A DNA stretch of 5,240 nucleotides from Thermococcales archaeon 44_46 (GCA_001507935.1 LGET01000119.1:1-5240), one strand, 5' to 3'. Positions 1-4,785 are shown, numbered from the stretch's first letter. The notes: generated by a model not told the origin, from the letters alone. Program-made: numbers and translations.

Positions 1-125
1 CTGCTTGTCCCAACGACGAGAATGTCTTCTTTCTTTAATATGGACTCTCTAATCACTTCCAGCTGGTGTTTGGTTATTGTCTCATATCTCAAAAGATCCT
101 CCGGTGTAAAGATGTAGACGCCCAT
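1..125 (-). CDS. Probable P-loop NTPase, N-terminal part (runs off left edge)
   Basis: Reading the minus strand from an ATG at 125-123 gives 41 open residues up to the window edge. The protein begins MGVYIFTPEDLLRYE and continues with a charged amphipathic helix (KHQLEVIRESILKKED). It then has the hydrophobic strand ILVVGTS, and the next codon begins AG (Arg or Ser). A hydrophobic strand followed by GTS[R/S] is how a Walker A loop (GxxxxGK[ST]) begins, so an ATP- or GTP-binding protein with a short N-terminal extension is likely, for example of the secretion/pilus ATPase or general AAA type. The Lys-Ser/Thr of the loop lies outside the window, so this is inference. The start is supported by GGTGA seven bases upstream on the minus strand. 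The gene is divergent from the plus-strand gene at 201. The specific family cannot be named from this fragment. Confidence 0.68.
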   Translation of the reverse strand, partial: MGVYIFTPEDLLRYETITKHQLEVIRESILKKEDILVVGTS

Positions 126-200
126 TTCTTTGTCACCAAAAGATATTTGGGTTTTGATGTTATTAACTATATGGTTGGAACGCCTTTGTGGGGGTCTGAG
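126..200. promoter_or_regulatory. Divergent promoter region between two outward-facing genes
   Basis: This 75-base AT-rich gap separates the minus-strand gene (start 125) from the plus-strand gene (start 201). On the plus strand, TTATTAACTATAT at about 160-172 lies roughly 30-40 bases before the ATG and could serve as a TATA box. The same AT-rich stretch read on the minus strand (ATATAGTTAATAA) sits at a suitable distance for the divergent gene. A weak ribosome binding site, GGGGGT (190-195), precedes the ATG at 201. The exact TATA boxes are uncertain. Confidence 0.4.
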
Positions 201-1043
201 ATGAGACCTAAAAAGTATCTCCTTGGAGCAGTTCTTGTTCTTCTAATCTATGCAGTATTTTTCTCAAGGGCTATTATTATTGAAACCAGAGTCGAAAATA
301 TGCCCAAATTTGGAGAGGAAAATTTAGAGAAATGTCCAGCAAAAATTGAGGTTAAAGAAGTGAGAAACTGGCTGGAAAATTATGTAAATTTTACTGTGAA
401 TGGGAAGACATACACGCTTAAGGGGTTCTTTGGTGAATACTTCTGCTTTCATGAGGGAGTTCTCCTAATAGCTGGATATCCCGGAGACCCTCATGCCCCC
501 AGCACTGACATAGTCTTTCTTGATAGTGCATTGAACAAAAAGTGGGAAAGATACCTTGGGAGGGGGCTCTGGTTTGAGTCTTATCATGAAGGGAAAATTA
601 TACTTGGGGATGGGTGTGTCTATTGGATTGAAGTAGAAGATGGAAATTTCAGATATTTCTGCCCAAAAACCGGATCAATAACAGACGTTGAGGATAAAGG
701 AGATTTAAGCTATGTTGCCACTACTGAGGGGTATGTTTATCTACTAAAGGAGCACAAACTCGAAAAAGGTATCAGGACTGCAAAACCTTGGAAAGGGGAA
801 AATTTAAGAATGCTTGTTAGAGTAGGAGCTGGAGAAAAGTATGTTGCAGTAGTGTATTCCTTCGTGAATCCCCAGGGGAATGAAAAAAGAGGACTGTGCG
901 TTTATACTAAGAATTTAATAAAGCTTGCATGCAAGAGGTTAAATTACACCCCAGGAGAGGTAGTAGTGGTAAACAAAACGGTATACGTGAAAGATTTCTA
1001 TACAGGACAGATTAGGGCGTACAAAGTCTATTCACTGCTCTAA
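201..1043 (+). CDS. Membrane-anchored extracytoplasmic beta-rich protein, function unknown
   Basis: This is a 280-residue protein. Residues 1-5 (MRPKK) are basic and are followed by a hydrophobic segment at about 6-23, a typical signal anchor or uncleaved signal peptide that puts the rest outside the cell. The body has repeated short strands with Asp/Gly/Trp turns (for example IVFLDSALNKKWERYL and GDGCVYWIEVEDGNF), suggesting beta-propeller-like blades. Six cysteines (45, 82, 139, 154, 233, 244) could form disulfides. Three N-glycosylation sequons (NFT 63, NYT 248, NKT 258) fit a surface location. The frame stays open upstream to an ATG at 66, but that start is rejected: it would overlap the divergent minus-strand gene and put a soluble leader before the anchor. 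I do not recognise a named family. It is separated from the RiPP operon by about 360 bases and is probably not part of it. Confidence 0.75.
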   Translation: MRPKKYLLGAVLVLLIYAVFFSRAIIIETRVENMPKFGEENLEKCPAKIEVKEVRNWLENYVNFTVNGKTYTLKGFFGEYFCFHEGVLLIAGYPGDPHAPSTDIVFLDSALNKKWERYLGRGLWFESYHEGKIILGDGCVYWIEVEDGNFRYFCPKTGSITDVEDKGDLSYVATTEGYVYLLKEHKLEKGIRTAKPWKGENLRMLVRVGAGEKYVAVVYSFVNPQGNEKRGLCVYTKNLIKLACKRLNYTPGEVVVVNKTVYVKDFYTGQIRAYKVYSLL

Positions 1044-1065
1044 TTTGGAGTCTAAAAAATTTTAA

Positions 1066-1179
1066 GTATATAAAGTTGTAGTTGTATACGATCCAAATTT
1101 GGAATACTCAAAGATAACACTTCCCTGCTGGAAAGAAAAAACGCTAAGAGGAGAGGGCTGGTTTGAGGTTAGAAAATAA
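1066..1179 (+). pseudogene. Short coding-like remnant, possible relic of a paralogue of the upstream gene
   Basis: A 37-codon open stretch with no usable start follows an in-frame TAA (1063-1065) and ends at TAA (1177-1179). It reads VYKVVVVYDPNLEYSK, then ITLPCWKEKTLRGEGWFEVRK with no gap. The composition is protein-like: a strand of valines, a DPN turn, and a Cys-Trp pair. It vaguely parallels residues 103-127 of the upstream protein (DIVFLDSALN...LGRGLWFES against VVVVYDPNLE...LRGEGWFEV). I infer a decayed blade from a duplicated or related gene. No Shine-Dalgarno or ATG is present, so an expressed small protein is unlikely. The stretch also contains AAGTATATAAAG (1064-1075), which looks like a TATA box and may be coincidental or a relic promoter. 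Confidence 0.35.
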
Positions 1180-1310
1180 CTTTGAATTCTAGGCTTCGTG
1201 AATTTTGTGTAGTAATCCCAATAGACACTATTCGTTCGGAAATTTACCTTTGATGCCTAAGAATTCACTGTTTAGAATATTAAGCAAGACTTCTAGTATT
1301 GCCCATCAGC
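1180..1310. other. AT-rich intergenic DNA without a recognisable gene
   Basis: No open frame with a start codon and ribosome binding site is visible on either strand. The minus strand stays open for about 65 codons across roughly 1060-1255, but that frame has no ATG and an implausible Ser/Thr-rich composition. The only structure seen is an imperfect partner (CTGTTTAGAATA, 1268-1279) of the motif at 1311-1326. Confidence 0.5.
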
Positions 1311-1326
1311 TTATCTTAACAGTATT
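1311..1326 (+). repeat. 16-bp flanking motif, upstream copy
   Basis: TTATCTTAACAGTATT occurs here, and its reverse complement with one mismatch occurs at 4633-4648, on the far side of the five-gene operon. An imperfect inverted partner (CTGTTTAGAATA, 9 of 12 matching) lies at 1268-1279, so this flank resembles the inverted pair at 4637-4683. It could be a regulator site, a small dispersed repeat, or a trace of cassette insertion. The match is seen directly; the role is not known. Confidence 0.5.
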
Positions 1327-1354
1327 CTAAAAGTTAACAACTAAAAGTTAACAA
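1327..1354 (+). repeat. Perfect 14-bp tandem repeat upstream of the RiPP operon promoter
   Basis: CTAAAAGTTAACAA occurs twice head-to-tail with no gap (1327-1340 and 1341-1354). Each copy contains the palindrome GTTAAC. The second copy abuts the A-rich TATA region of the precursor gene, and a further TTAACA lies at 1316-1321. A direct repeat placed just upstream of BRE/TATA is where archaeal activators or repressors often bind, so this is a candidate operator. The 14-bp period is not a whole number of helical turns, so two sites on the same DNA face would not be expected. A simple local duplication is the alternative. Confidence 0.6.
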
Positions 1355-1370
1355 AAAAAATAAATATAAT
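1352..1370 (+). promoter_or_regulatory. Putative BRE/TATA promoter of the RiPP operon
   Basis: An A-rich tract (1353-1360) followed by TAAATATAAT (1361-1370) resembles an archaeal BRE plus TATA box. With usual archaeal spacing, transcription would start near 1390-1396, leaving a short leader that just contains the Shine-Dalgarno at 1396-1401. The surrounding DNA is so AT-rich that other TATA placements, such as AATATAGAAT at 1371-1380, cannot be excluded. Confidence 0.5.
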
Positions 1371-1407
1371 AATATAGAATAATTATAAAACTAACGGAGG
1401 TGGTTAG

Positions 1408-1500
1408 ATGAAGTATGAAAAGCCGAAAATAGAAGAACTTACCAAAATTGTTAGGGCATGTTCCGGAGGGGGTTGTTGTAACGGACCTAGCGTTACGTGA
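1408..1500 (+). CDS. RiPP precursor peptide, 30 residues, Cys/Gly-rich core
   Basis: This short gene encodes a 30-residue peptide and is preceded by a near-perfect Shine-Dalgarno, GGAGGTGG (1396-1403). The N-terminal part (KYEKPKIEEL, residues 2-11) is charged and helix-forming and carries YxxP at 3-6. YxxP is the leader motif recognised by PqqD-like RRE proteins in lasso peptide systems, and similar leaders precede many radical-SAM-modified peptides. The C-terminal part is the likely core: ACSGGGCCNGP followed by SVT, with Cys18, Cys23 and Cys24, four glycines, and possible acceptors at Ser19, Asn25, Ser28 and Thr30. It stands directly before the RRE, radical SAM, transporter and protease genes, separated from the first by 27 bases. 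I infer that the Cys thiols are crosslinked (sactionine- or ranthionine-like) by the SPASM enzyme. The cleavage point is unknown: Thr12 would sit at -2 if the lasso rule applied, giving a core from Ile14, while a core from Ala17 or Cys18 is also plausible. Confidence 0.85.
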   Translation: MKYEKPKIEELTKIVRACSGGGCCNGPSVT

Positions 1501-1514
1501 AGTAAAGCAGTAGC

Positions 1515-1520
1515 GGAGGT
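1515..1520 (+). promoter_or_regulatory. Ribosome binding site that fixes the GTG start at 1528
   Basis: GGAGGT ends seven bases before GTG 1528-1530, the normal archaeal spacing. An ATG directly abutting the site (1521) is out of frame, has no spacing, and would give only 13 residues, so GTG is the start of the RRE gene. Confidence 0.8.
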
Positions 1521-1527
1521 ATGAACT

Positions 1528-1836
1528 GTGGAAGAGTCTCTTCTATTTTCTCCTTTTTATAAGCCCAAAATAAAACCACTCCATATAATTTCTTATTCAG
1601 ATTATGCATTATGCTATGATTACTCTACAGGAAGGATATTTACGGTTAATAAAATGGGGGAGTTAGTCCTAAAGTACAGTAATGGCTCTTTAACTATAAA
1701 AGAGATTGCAAATTACGTAAAGAAAGACATAGACGAAGAAATTGACATTGAAATAATAACCAAAGACATTTTAGAGTTTATTAAACATTTGTCAAAGTTA
1801 GGCCTTCTCCAAAACGATAAGGAGGCATGTGAATGA
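1528..1836 (+). CDS. PqqD-like RiPP recognition element (RRE) protein
   Basis: This is a stand-alone 102-residue PqqD-family protein. Members bind the leader of a precursor peptide and present it to the modifying enzyme; they are not catalysts. The visible family pattern is: wing strands with YALCYDYSTGRIFTVN at about 26-41 (compare the usual 'aLlyd...griytLN.tg'); MGELVLKYSNGSLTIKEIA at 43-61, the conserved 'G..vl.l.dG..tv.eIa' helix-turn segment; and a C-terminal acidic helix, DILEFIKHLSKLGLL, at 80-94. About 20 residues precede the domain (MEESLLFSPFYKPKIKPLHI), longer than minimal PqqD. The start is GTG, set by the GGAGGT at 1515-1520. Its stop overlaps the radical SAM start by four bases (ATGA), indicating translational coupling and a paired role. 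In this context it almost certainly binds the YEKP leader of the 30-residue peptide. Confidence 0.9.
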   Translation: MEESLLFSPFYKPKIKPLHIISYSDYALCYDYSTGRIFTVNKMGELVLKYSNGSLTIKEIANYVKKDIDEEIDIEIITKDILEFIKHLSKLGLLQNDKEACE

Positions 1837-2900
1837 ATGCTCCACCCCTAGAGATATTGCATGTATATTTAACACGTTCATGCAACCTACAATGTGAGCA
1901 CTGTTGGATAAATGCTAGTAGAACATATCCTATGGTCGAACTGGAAGACAAATATTTTCTTAATGCTTTTAATGAGGCCTTGGACTTAGGTCTTGATACA
2001 CTTTTTATATCTGGAGGAGAACCTCTTTTGCGAAGTGATCTAGCAATAACCCTTATAAAAGTCGCAAACAACAGCAAGGTTAAAACAGTGCTGGAAACCA
2101 ATGGAACCCTAATTACTCCACCCCTATTAAAAGAGCTCGCAAAATATGAGATCGACATAAGTTTAAGTTTAGATTTTCCCTCAGAAGTTGAATTTAATGC
2201 GTTCAGGCATGGGAAGAGAGTATACAGAAGGGTTTTAGATGTAATACCAAAACTTAGAGATCTAGGTATACCCCCAGTTGTTGTAGTTTCTGTATTCAAT
2301 CGCAACTTACACTCCATTTTTGAGATAACGGATTTAATTATGAGTTTAGGAGCAAAGGCAGTGAAATTTAATCCAATACTCCCAATAGGCCGAGCTAGGC
2401 ATAATAATATTTCCCTGTCTGTCTCCCAATACCAAACACTCATAGAGTATTTAATCCAGCTATATGATAAATATCCTGGCAAAATATGGTCTATGGTACC
2501 TCATTATCTGCTCGCAAAATACGGAAGGAGATACCTAAACATTTCAAGGATGGCATGCAACTATACAAAAATGCTTGGGATTTTACCCGATGGAGGAGTG
2601 TCGTTATGTGGCATAGGAATTGAATACCCAGAGACTGTGATAGGAAATATAAAAGAAGAGAGCCTAAGAGACATATGGTATAGTGGCAGAGGTTTTTTAG
2701 GAGAGCTTCGTAGAGTAAAACCTGATGAATTTCAAGGAATTTGCAGCGGATGTATTCTAAGGAGCTACTGTGCAAATATTTGTCCGGCATTTGCATATGA
2801 AGAGTACAAATCATTTACTGCGTCCTTTCCAGTATGTCAAAAGTTGTTCGAGGAAGGAGTGTTTCCTCATGAATTTATAGATCCTTCAGTGTTACGGTGA
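1833..2900 (+). CDS. Radical SAM/SPASM peptide maturase
   Basis: This 355-residue enzyme has the radical SAM motif Cx3Cx2C at Cys17, Cys21 and Cys24 (SCNLQCEHCW), which holds the 4Fe-4S cluster that cleaves S-adenosylmethionine. It also has SGGEP at 60-64 for SAM binding and ETNGT at 88-92. The C-terminal SPASM domain carries all seven expected cysteines: Cys242, then Cys259 after G254x4; CSGCx5Cx3C at 304, 307, 313 and 317; and Cys335. It therefore probably binds two auxiliary 4Fe-4S clusters. GNIKEESLRDIW at 271-282 is the usual segment between these groups. SPASM enzymes next to PqqD-like proteins modify peptides, for example by Cys-to-carbon thioether links (sactisynthases), carbon-carbon bonds (PqqE) or decarboxylation (MftC). 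The Cys-rich substrate favours thioether chemistry here, but that is inference. Any N-terminal RRE is lacking, which fits the separate RRE gene. Start ATG 1833 follows GGAGG (1821-1825). It should act in the cytoplasm under anoxic conditions. Confidence 0.93.
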   Translation: MNAPPLEILHVYLTRSCNLQCEHCWINASRTYPMVELEDKYFLNAFNEALDLGLDTLFISGGEPLLRSDLAITLIKVANNSKVKTVLETNGTLITPPLLKELAKYEIDISLSLDFPSEVEFNAFRHGKRVYRRVLDVIPKLRDLGIPPVVVVSVFNRNLHSIFEITDLIMSLGAKAVKFNPILPIGRARHNNISLSVSQYQTLIEYLIQLYDKYPGKIWSMVPHYLLAKYGRRYLNISRMACNYTKMLGILPDGGVSLCGIGIEYPETVIGNIKEESLRDIWYSGRGFLGELRRVKPDEFQGICSGCILRSYCANICPAFAYEEYKSFTASFPVCQKLFEEGVFPHEFIDPSVLR

Positions 2901-2904
2901 TGAA

Positions 2905-4080
2905 ATGAAACCCAAATACAATCCCTTAATAATTCTAATAACAGGTTTTCCTATCAATATGGTGAGAGCATATTTCTTCATATACCTACCTATACTAGTT
3001 AACAATCAAGCGGGAAGTTCTGAATTAGCACTCTCAATGTCTATAGCAGGTGCCCTATCTTTAATCTTTTCCTTTTCTGGAGGACTAATAGCCGATAGTC
3101 TCGGGAGAAAACCCATGGCAGTGTTGTCTGTTTTTAGCATGATACCAACTCTTGGACTGCTTTTAATGAAAAATCCCCTCGCCATCATGCTTTCATTAAT
3201 ACTCTTCCACTCAATAGGAATCTTTTTTAGTCCGGGTACTACAGCACTTATAGCTGAATCTACAGAAGAAAAAATTCGGGGTAGGGTATTCTCATTGGTT
3301 CATGTCTCCAGCACAGTTGCATGGATTATTGGTCCAATGTTAACGAACTGGATAATTAAAAAGCTGGGTTTTGTATATGTTTTGTACGTCGTGTTAGTGA
3401 TGTTATTTATTTTATCTCTCTTTCGATTGATGCTCGTGGAAACTCTTCCTAAAAAGCGTCCATTAAATGGAGTTACATCAGAGATAAAGAAGAACATTAT
3501 AAGTAGCATCAAAAATTCTGACTTCAGAAAACTGTTAAACACCCCTCTCGCACCGTTAGCACTCCTTTTCTGTCTGTCTGCATTTATCAGCTCGTGTTTC
3601 AACACTTTCCTTTATCCCTACTTGGACTCTTGGATGAAACTCGATTCAGATGTAATTGTAAATGTTTTCTCTGCTTCGAGATTTTTCGTATTGGTAGCGT
3701 ACTTCGTAGCGGGCTTTATGGTGGACTATCTCAGCCCCAAAAAGACCTTTATTGTAGATATCCTCGGGGATAGCATAACGATGACTCTGTTTGCTCTCCT
3801 AAGCAAATATGCACCCACGTATTCTCTCATATTCTTGGCTTTAAGTGGGCTCTTTGGAGAGGCTCTCTCAAACATTGCATATAGCGTTTATACTTCCAAA
3901 CATCAAAAAGAGTATTTAGCAACTGCCTATGGCACATTAAATACTCTGCCCGGCTTAATTGGGATTTTTGCTCCCGTAATATGGGGAGCGCTGTGGAGGG
4001 TGGATCCATGGTTGACTATATTAGCGGCTTCCATGATGACGTTTGTAGGGTTATTCTTTGCAATAATGGTCAAAGAATAA
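2905..4080 (+). CDS. Major facilitator superfamily transporter, probable peptide exporter
   Basis: This 391-residue integral membrane protein has about twelve hydrophobic segments (roughly 7-31, 41-63, 71-88, 91-112, 128-150, 154-178, then 213-235, 250-275, 282-300, 305-328, 338-362, 368-388). A basic cytoplasmic loop at 180-212 divides the two six-helix halves. The MFS motif A is clear after helix 2 (GGLIADSLGRKP, 59-70), with a degenerate second-half counterpart after helix 8 (GFMVDYLSPKK, 270-280). Length and layout are typical of 12-helix drug/metabolite antiporters. Start ATG 2905 follows GGTGA (2896-2900), and the gene begins four bases after the radical SAM stop, so it belongs to the operon. 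By context it probably exports the mature peptide, and may give self-protection if the peptide is toxic; uptake or another cargo is possible. It has no peptidase domain, consistent with a separate leader peptidase downstream. Confidence 0.88.
   Translation: MKPKYNPLIILITGFPINMVRAYFFIYLPILVNNQAGSSELALSMSIAGALSLIFSFSGGLIADSLGRKPMAVLSVFSMIPTLGLLLMKNPLAIMLSLILFHSIGIFFSPGTTALIAESTEEKIRGRVFSLVHVSSTVAWIIGPMLTNWIIKKLGFVYVLYVVLVMLFILSLFRLMLVETLPKKRPLNGVTSEIKKNIISSIKNSDFRKLLNTPLAPLALLFCLSAFISSCFNTFLYPYLDSWMKLDSDVIVNVFSASRFFVLVAYFVAGFMVDYLSPKKTFIVDILGDSITMTLFALLSKYAPTYSLIFLALSGLFGEALSNIAYSVYTSKHQKEYLATAYGTLNTLPGLIGIFAPVIWGALWRVDPWLTILAASMMTFVGLFFAIMVKE
3993..4004 (+). promoter_or_regulatory. Ribosome binding site inside the transporter gene that sets the start at 4008
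   Basis: TGGAGGGTGGA contains GGAGGG (3995-4000), seven bases before ATG 4008. An in-frame ATG at 3981 has no such site, so the protease gene is taken to start at 4008. Confidence 0.65.
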
Positions 4081-4586
4081 TACTTTACAAAGTTCCTCCA
4101 TTGGCGATTTCAAAGTATATTATACCCGATATTGCAAATCGTCTGGTTGCTAATATTAAGTTGAATGATAAAAAAGGACTTCAAAAGCTACATAGAGACC
4201 TACTGAAAGAAATATGCTACATCCCAACTATAACAATTAAAGATAATAATGAGTTGCATCCTCTAAATACCATAGGCCAAAGATGCGGGAATTGTCTTCA
4301 AATTTCTATTCTTGAGGCTTCTATATTGAGGGGACTGGGATTCTCAGAACGGGAAGTATATGTATTTTTGCTTCTTCACAAAGGAGAAAGTGTTTTTGAG
4401 GCTTCACATGCTGTATGTGGAGTATTTTTAGAAAAAAAGGAGATATGCTTAGAGAACGAAGTCATAATATTAGATCCATCCAATCTTAAAACATGCTCCA
4501 TAAGCTTATTAAAGTTACTTTTGACTCATAACATTCATACGTTTTTCAATGATAAGATTGCGTTTTTGGTGGAAATATTAAAGTAA
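4008..4586 (+). CDS. Transglutaminase-like cysteine protease, probable leader peptidase (lasso B2-like)
   Basis: This is a 192-residue protein with a Cys-His-Asp arrangement of the transglutaminase/papain-like fold. Cys96 lies in RCGNCLQISILEASILRGLGF (93-112 for the main part), the usual 'G.C...a.ll..LG' helix. His134 lies in EASHAVCGVFL at 131-141, and Asp156 in VIILDPSN at 152-159. This order and spacing match the transglutaminase-like B2 proteins that remove lasso peptide leaders, where Cys, His and Asp form the catalytic triad. The N-terminal 90 residues are helical and variable, as in B2 proteins. There is no signal peptide, so it is cytoplasmic, possibly partnered with the RRE protein. 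Start ATG 4008 is chosen from the internal Shine-Dalgarno; the gene overlaps the transporter by 73 bases in another frame. I infer that it cuts the leader from the modified peptide. A crosslinking or amidase role cannot be excluded. Similarity is at the motif level only. Confidence 0.72.
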   Translation: MVDYISGFHDDVCRVILCNNGQRIILYKVPPLAISKYIIPDIANRLVANIKLNDKKGLQKLHRDLLKEICYIPTITIKDNNELHPLNTIGQRCGNCLQISILEASILRGLGFSEREVYVFLLLHKGESVFEASHAVCGVFLEKKEICLENEVIILDPSNLKTCSISLLKLLLTHNIHTFFNDKIAFLVEILK

Positions 4587-4632
4587 CTTTTGGGTATTGA
4601 GAGCTTATGTAAATGAACCCTAGTTCCCATCA

Positions 4633-4683
4633 AATACTGTTAGGATAAAGTTTCTGATATTATTCGTTAGCTTATTCTAACAG
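4633..4683. repeat. Inverted pair of the flanking motif, downstream of the operon
   Basis: AATACTGTTAGGATAA (4633-4648) is the reverse complement, with one mismatch in 16, of the motif at 1311-1326. Within this flank CTGTTAGGATAA (4637-4648) and TTATTCTAACAG (4672-4683) form an inverted repeat matching at 11 of 12 positions with a 23-base loop. In RNA this could fold into a stem that ends the operon transcript; in DNA it could be a regulator or recombination site. The arms are direct sequence observations; the function is unknown. Confidence 0.55.
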
Positions 4684-4693
4684 CGAGCCGTAT

Positions 4694-4726
4694 AATTTTA
4701 GTTAATTTTTTAAACCCTAATTTTTA
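4694..4726 (+). terminator. T-rich region, candidate archaeal terminator of the RiPP operon
   Basis: Successive T-runs (TTTT 4696-4699, TTTTTT 4706-4711, TTTTT 4721-4725) lie just after the inverted repeat that follows the last operon gene. Archaeal RNA polymerase terminates at such oligo-T tracts without needing a hairpin. The tract lies before the EF-1-alpha promoter, where read-through from the operon would need to be stopped. Confidence 0.5.
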
Positions 4727-4746
4727 TCCCACCATGAACTCATGAG

Positions 4747-4785
4747 GCTCTCTCAAAAGAATGCGGGTTTCCCGCGTGAGAGAGC
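4747..4785 (+). other. Bipartite stem-loop just upstream of the EF-1-alpha promoter
   Basis: GCTCTCTCA (4747-4755) pairs perfectly with TGAGAGAGC (4777-4785), a nine-base stem. Inside it GCGGG (4763-4767) pairs with CCCGC (4771-4775) around a TTT loop. The two stems are offset by seven unpaired bases on the left and one on the right. The element is GC-rich within AT-rich DNA and ends about 15 bases before the TATA box of the next gene. It may be a regulator-binding palindrome, a transcript-end structure, or a small RNA. A 17-codon frame (4742-4795) also spans it, but there is no ribosome binding site. Confidence 0.6.

Noticed and set aside
66..200. N-terminal extension of the secreted protein from ATG 66
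   Set aside because: It overlaps the better supported minus-strand gene, covers its promoter, and would put 45 soluble residues before a clear signal anchor. ATG 201 starts directly with the basic-hydrophobic anchor.
1060..1255. Minus-strand open stretch of about 65 codons
   Set aside because: It has no start codon or ribosome binding site and a composition typical of chance reading of AT-rich DNA.
1521..1562. 13-residue frame from ATG 1521
   Set aside because: The ATG touches its own ribosome binding site with no spacing and the frame is very short. The site serves the GTG at 1528.
1781..2482. Long minus-strand frame opposite the radical SAM gene
   Set aside because: It is a shadow of a gene with complete catalytic motifs. 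Its translation is Ser/Leu-rich with no recognisable domain and no good start.
4747..4785. C/D box guide RNA or tRNA-like gene
   Set aside because: A CTGA occurs near the end, but there is no convincing C box (RTGATGA) at the start and no cloverleaf. No tRNA, rRNA or CRISPR repeats were seen in the window.
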